This document shows, one piece after another, positions 34,305 through 36,973 of a DNA stretch of 36,973 nucleotides (within the stretch, counting starts at the first letter, position 1; each line of letters begins with the position of its first letter). The translations under genes were made by a program, and so were the position numbers. The DNA is taken from positions 1-36,973 of the forward strand of contig JBAYNT010000003.1 in the NCBI GenBank assembly GCA_041678645.1, read 5' to 3'. Origin of the DNA: WOZL01 sp041678645 (GTDB lineage: Bacteria > Patescibacteriota > Dojkabacteria > SC72). The notes under the pieces were generated by a model. The model was not told where the DNA came from. It did no database searches and saw only the letters and a program-made list of their open reading frames with translations.

Positions 34305-34344
34305 AGCAAAATTGTTGTTTTTGTAAAAGAAACACCTAGGGGTT

Positions 34345-34358
34345 GAATTTGCAAATTC
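34345..34358. repeat. Palindrome in the HExxH/tspO divergent region
   Basis: GAATTTGCAAATTC, a perfect 14-base palindrome in the 102-base gap between two divergent starts. It could be an operator acting on either promoter. Confidence 0.35.
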
Positions 34359-34380
34359 CCATATCTAAGTAATAATATAA

Positions 34381-34386
34381 TATACT
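34381..34386 (+). promoter_or_regulatory. -10 box of tspO
   Basis: TATACT nine bases before the tspO ATG, with a second TATAAT a few bases upstream; either would give a leader of a few bases. Confidence 0.4.
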
Positions 34387-34395
34387 TAATCATAT

Positions 34396-34815
34396 ATGGA
34401 TTCTAAGCAGTGGTATTTAAAAACTAAAAGGCCTTCATGGGCACCTCCTTCTTGGTTGTTTGGTCCTGTATGGTCTGTGTTGTATATATTAATAATTATT
34501 TCTTTTGGTTTTGTATTTACTAAGGTATTTAAAGGGGATATTGGTTTTATTATTGTTTTACCTTTTATATTAAATATTATCTTTAATATATTATTTTCTC
34601 CTATACAGTGGGTATTAAGGAGTAATCTATTAGCTAGTATAGATATATTATTTATGATAATAACTTTAGTATGGTTAATGGTAGTAATATATCCCTACTA
34701 TACATGGATATCTTATATACAGATTCCTTATCTATTATGGATATTGTTTGCAGGTATATTACAGACAGTTATTACTGTTTTGAATTGGGGTACAGAAAGA
34801 TTGAGGGCAAGGTAA
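34396..34815 (+). CDS. tspO: TspO/MBR-family membrane protein
   Basis: A 139-residue protein with about five transmembrane helices. The family motif RPSWAPPSWLFGPVWSVLYI (residues 12-31) is present, then IPYLLWILFAGILQTVITVLNW near the C-terminus, matching the conserved P-Y-L-W and L-N of TspO. TspO proteins bind porphyrins, cholesterol-type lipids or related ligands, and act in stress or tetrapyrrole handling. The protein is a little shorter than the usual 155. Nothing in the window makes tetrapyrroles, so the ligand is open. Its codons are very T-rich, like the preceding nuclease gene. Confidence 0.88.
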   Translation: MDSKQWYLKTKRPSWAPPSWLFGPVWSVLYILIIISFGFVFTKVFKGDIGFIIVLPFILNIIFNILFSPIQWVLRSNLLASIDILFMIITLVWLMVVIYPYYTWISYIQIPYLLWILFAGILQTVITVLNWGTERLRAR

Positions 34816-34828
34816 ATAATTTAAGTTT

Positions 34829-35923
34829 TTAAAATTCTAGTTTAGCGATTCTCTCGTTTCTAGCTCCAATCAACTCTTCAGTATGCTCCATATACTGAAT
34901 ATATTCATCAAAGGTTTTGGGAACTGGTATTGACTCAAAATTATTAAAGGGAGGTGCTATCTTTACAGAAGTATAATCATTTGTTACAAAATCTTGGAAG
35001 AGGAAGAAATCAATATAACCTTTAAAATCTCCAAACAGCTTAAAGAATTTGTCATACCTCTTTAGGGTTTCATATAAAGGACTCCCTTGATTTAAATAGT
35101 ATCTACGGATACATTCTAAGGTAAGATCCAAACGATCACTAATCTTACTGTTAAAACCTCTTGCTCCATTAATGGTTTGATTATCCCCTATTCTATTACT
35201 TGGCCAGATTGTTATAGCACCTATTGTCTCGGTAAGATTAATAAATTTGTCTAACCTATCTTTTGGTATCTCTTTAATAATATGTTTGGTTCTCTGCCAT
35301 GTAGAGAATGTACTAACAGCCCTATCGCTAGAGAGAAAAAACTCTTCAAGTTTCGACTTATAATAAAGTTGATTTCTTGAGATTGACTCCAATTGGAAGA
35401 AATCACCATTAGGCAGAGGTTTACTCCAGAGAATTCTGTGATATTCTCGAAGCCTTCGACTGTATCTATCAGCATCACGAGGTTCTGTTTCTGCTTGAAA
35501 ATTGTATCTTGTATCAATACTTACATGCACCTCCACATTTCTCTCTTTACATATTATTTCTAATGCGGGGTCTCCTCTTTCACACAACATTAATCCTTTT
35601 ACACTTTTTGACTCATATTGTTTTTCAAACATATCTACACCTGCCACTACTTGACCATATCCGTAGCGACACAGCGTTTCCTTAGCTTCTATTAATTCTA
35701 CATCCTTATCCTTGATAACCTCCTTAAATGTTTCTGTATCAAAAGGTTTATATACTTTGTTACTTCCACCTATTACTCTAATAGCATCAATTCTTCTTAC
35801 TTTAGATCCTCTAGGCCATATATCTTGATCATTACCAATGGGAACTTCTAAAAATAGACTACCTCCTTTTTTCTTCCAATAGTTATATATTAAGTTGTCT
35901 TCGAAGGTTTTTGGAAAAGCCAT
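34829..35923 (-). CDS. PD-(D/E)XK-type nuclease-like protein with unknown C-terminal domain
   Basis: A 364-residue protein. Residues about 10-140 carry the PD-(D/E)XK pattern: D46 in RRIDAIRV, E79 and K81 in VELIEAKETL, and Q91 in YGQVVAG. The C-terminal 220 residues are a separate helical region ending YIQYMEHTEELIGARNERI, which recalls DUF6994-type proteins from memory; I cannot confirm it. There is no signal peptide. It lies 15 bases downstream of another PD-(D/E)XK-type gene on the same strand; a TATAAT overlapping the upstream stop region (35938-35943) could give it its own promoter. A role in cutting foreign or damaged DNA is inference. Confidence 0.6.
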   Translation of the reverse strand: MAFPKTFEDNLIYNYWKKKGGSLFLEVPIGNDQDIWPRGSKVRRIDAIRVIGGSNKVYKPFDTETFKEVIKDKDVELIEAKETLCRYGYGQVVAGVDMFEKQYESKSVKGLMLCERGDPALEIICKERNVEVHVSIDTRYNFQAETEPRDADRYSRRLREYHRILWSKPLPNGDFFQLESISRNQLYYKSKLEEFFLSSDRAVSTFSTWQRTKHIIKEIPKDRLDKFINLTETIGAITIWPSNRIGDNQTINGARGFNSKISDRLDLTLECIRRYYLNQGSPLYETLKRYDKFFKLFGDFKGYIDFFLFQDFVTNDYTSVKIAPPFNNFESIPVPKTFDEYIQYMEHTEELIGARNERIAKLEF

Positions 35924-35937
35924 AACAAAAAATATAA

Positions 35938-35943
35938 ATTATA
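35938..35943 (-). promoter_or_regulatory. Possible -10 box inside the upstream gene end
   Basis: TATAAT on the minus strand, 14 bases before the ATG at 35923 and overlapping the stop codon of the preceding gene. A closer TATATT is seven bases before the ATG. Confidence 0.35.
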
Positions 35944-36874
35944 CTTTCTCTCCTACAAATTTCTTATAAACTTGTTTTACTAACATCAATGCATATTCAA
36001 TATCTTCTTCCTCCCTTACTTCGAATTCTGTGACATGTTTACCATAAAATTTGTAACTATTTTTCTGGTAAGAAGTCCTCTCTTCTGGATCGTTTAAATC
36101 ATTTGGCTTAACTCTATAAAGTTCTATCTTGACTTTTGATTTATAAGAAACGAGACTAAAAAGTACGGAATTATCTATCTTGTAACCAATATATACCTTC
36201 TGAGGGCTTCTTTTTATATTAGGATCTAACTCTAAGATTCTTTCATCTAAAATCTCAAATAGCTCTAAAGATCTTTCCCAACCTTTTTTAAAGTGATCTT
36301 CAACAGAATAGGTCTTAATTTCCCTACTCACTTTTTCTATTTCACCACCTGCGGTAATAGAATCTATACTCTCCGAGGGGTTATTAGCCTCTATCTTGTC
36401 GTATGCTACCGTGTCGTTCTCATACATATTAAATTCATATAGATCAAATGGCATATCTCTGAAATTAATAGAGTTAATTTGATAAGAGGTAAAAAATGGT
36501 GCTATGAATACTACTCTAGATTGAGACCAATCAATATCTTCTTTATTCAATTGTTTGTTAGGGAATTTTGAATTGTATTCTAATATAAAATCTGCTTTTC
36601 TGTTCAGTAATACACTTAGATATGCAAAGCCCTGGTCTACTACACTGAAGCTTCTATCCTTTTTATATTCAATAATTACAAATGAGCTACTCTCATCATC
36701 CCATGCTAATGTGTCAAATCTAAAGGTATCTATTCTTAATTCAGTAGATACAAATTTATATCCAAATATATTTTCAAGGTTTGTCTCTGTTAATGATTGC
36801 ATGTCTTTTTCTAATAAGACTTTCTTTTCTTTAATGGGAAACAGCTTGTTATTTGAGAGTTTGAATAGGGACAT
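35939..36874 (-). CDS. DUF5655-type protein with NucS-like PD-(D/E)XK domain
   Basis: A 311-residue protein. The N-terminal domain (about 20-110) has a PD-(D/E)XK nuclease core: E34, D54 in TFRFDTLAW, E69 and K71 in FVIIEYKK, and Q81 in VVDQGFAYLS, similar to NucS/DUF91 domains. The C-terminal part (about 190-305) has YSVEDHFKKGWERSLELFEI and PQKVYIGYK, typical of DUF5655. DUF5655 proteins are often annotated as predicted transport or restriction-linked proteins without proof. It precedes the second PD-(D/E)XK-type gene and follows a partial gene, so it belongs to a co-directional minus-strand cluster. Confidence 0.72.
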   Translation of the reverse strand: MSLFKLSNNKLFPIKEKKVLLEKDMQSLTETNLENIFGYKFVSTELRIDTFRFDTLAWDDESSSFVIIEYKKDRSFSVVDQGFAYLSVLLNRKADFILEYNSKFPNKQLNKEDIDWSQSRVVFIAPFFTSYQINSINFRDMPFDLYEFNMYENDTVAYDKIEANNPSESIDSITAGGEIEKVSREIKTYSVEDHFKKGWERSLELFEILDERILELDPNIKRSPQKVYIGYKIDNSVLFSLVSYKSKVKIELYRVKPNDLNDPEERTSYQKNSYKFYGKHVTEFEVREEEDIEYALMLVKQVYKKFVGEKV

Positions 36875-36898
36875 AGGGTTTGATTTAAAATTAAATTA

Positions 36899-36973
36899 TT
36901 ACAATCCTTCAATAAATGTATTTATAAATTCCAGTATCTTATCAGTTGCTTTATTTATAATATTTCTTCTCTC
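36899..36973 (-). CDS. C-terminal end of a gene (partial)
   Basis: An open frame enters from the right edge and ends with TAA at 36899, giving 24 residues (E-R-R-N-I-I-N-K-A-T...F-I-E-G-L) with an amphipathic helix pattern. It is on the same strand as the DUF5655 gene and ends 24 bases before its start. Too short for a function. Confidence 0.45.
   Translation of the reverse strand, partial: ERRNIINKATDKILEFINTFIEGL

Noticed and set aside
34294..34335. GTG start extending the HExxH protein by 14 residues
   Set aside because: The TAAAAT box five bases before the ATG at 34293 falls within the extension; no better promoter lies upstream.
1..36973. CRISPR array, insertion sequence or prophage
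   Set aside because: No regularly spaced repeats, transposase motifs or structural phage genes were seen; the Xer-type gene alone is not enough.

Overview
The window is AT-rich (by eye roughly one third G+C), almost wholly coding, and reads as a piece of a small, streamlined bacterial genome. The long cytosolic genes are intact with the standard code: TGA ends gatA's upstream neighbour and the DegT-type gene, and the tRNA-Gly anticodon is TCC, so there is no UGA-glycine recoding. Extreme packing, compact versions of UvrC, UvrB and GatA, many small membrane-anchored proteins of unknown function and a UvrD-like HelD suggest a Candidate Phyla Radiation (Patescibacteria) organism, for example of the Dojkabacteria/Microgenomates type. 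This placement is inference from gene style, not from a marker-gene tree. No 16S rRNA lies in the window.

Layout. 1-5982 (minus): a tightly coupled operon mutL > RsmI-like methyltransferase > large Cys-rich secreted protein > DegT-type PLP enzyme > start of a further gene. 6016-15837: a DNA repair/replication block with uvrB, tRNA-Gln, a membrane-anchored protein, uvrC, a Xer-type recombinase, a small Cys-containing protein and dnaE. 15874-20437 (plus): envelope genes, namely an anchored glycan hydrolase-like protein, a YggT-like protein and an overlapping four-gene operon (degenerate GPI-type cupin, Cys-less transglutaminase-like protein, membrane HEPN-like protein, secreted protein). 20430-25465: a DUF4214-like coiled-coil protein, tRNA-Gly, rplS, gpmI, a DedA protein, a DUF192 protein and mnmA. 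25515-31893: HelD-type helicase, PAP2-like phosphatase, gatA, pcm and a sigma-70 factor. 31912-36973: an accessory-looking tract with a DUF2779 Cas4-like/DEDD nuclease, an HExxH protein, tspO, two adjacent PD-(D/E)XK-type proteins and the tail of one more gene.

The most general signal is regulatory. At most operon heads a TATAAT-like -10 box, often with an extended TGn, sits only 5-8 bases before the ATG, which predicts leaderless mRNAs; Shine-Dalgarno sequences are nearly absent. This pattern also corrects several start codons (uvrB, mnmA, the PAP2 gene, the HExxH gene). Several convergent gene pairs overlap at their 3' ends, and I see no intrinsic terminators. There is no non-genic stretch above 300 bases; the two longest gaps (8005-8152 and 20997-21134) each hold a tRNA gene. 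I see no CRISPR array, insertion sequence or prophage.

The best candidates for something new are the nuclease-rich tract at 31912-36973 and the 16932-20437 envelope operon, in which two neighbouring enzyme-like proteins have both lost their catalytic or metal-binding residues.
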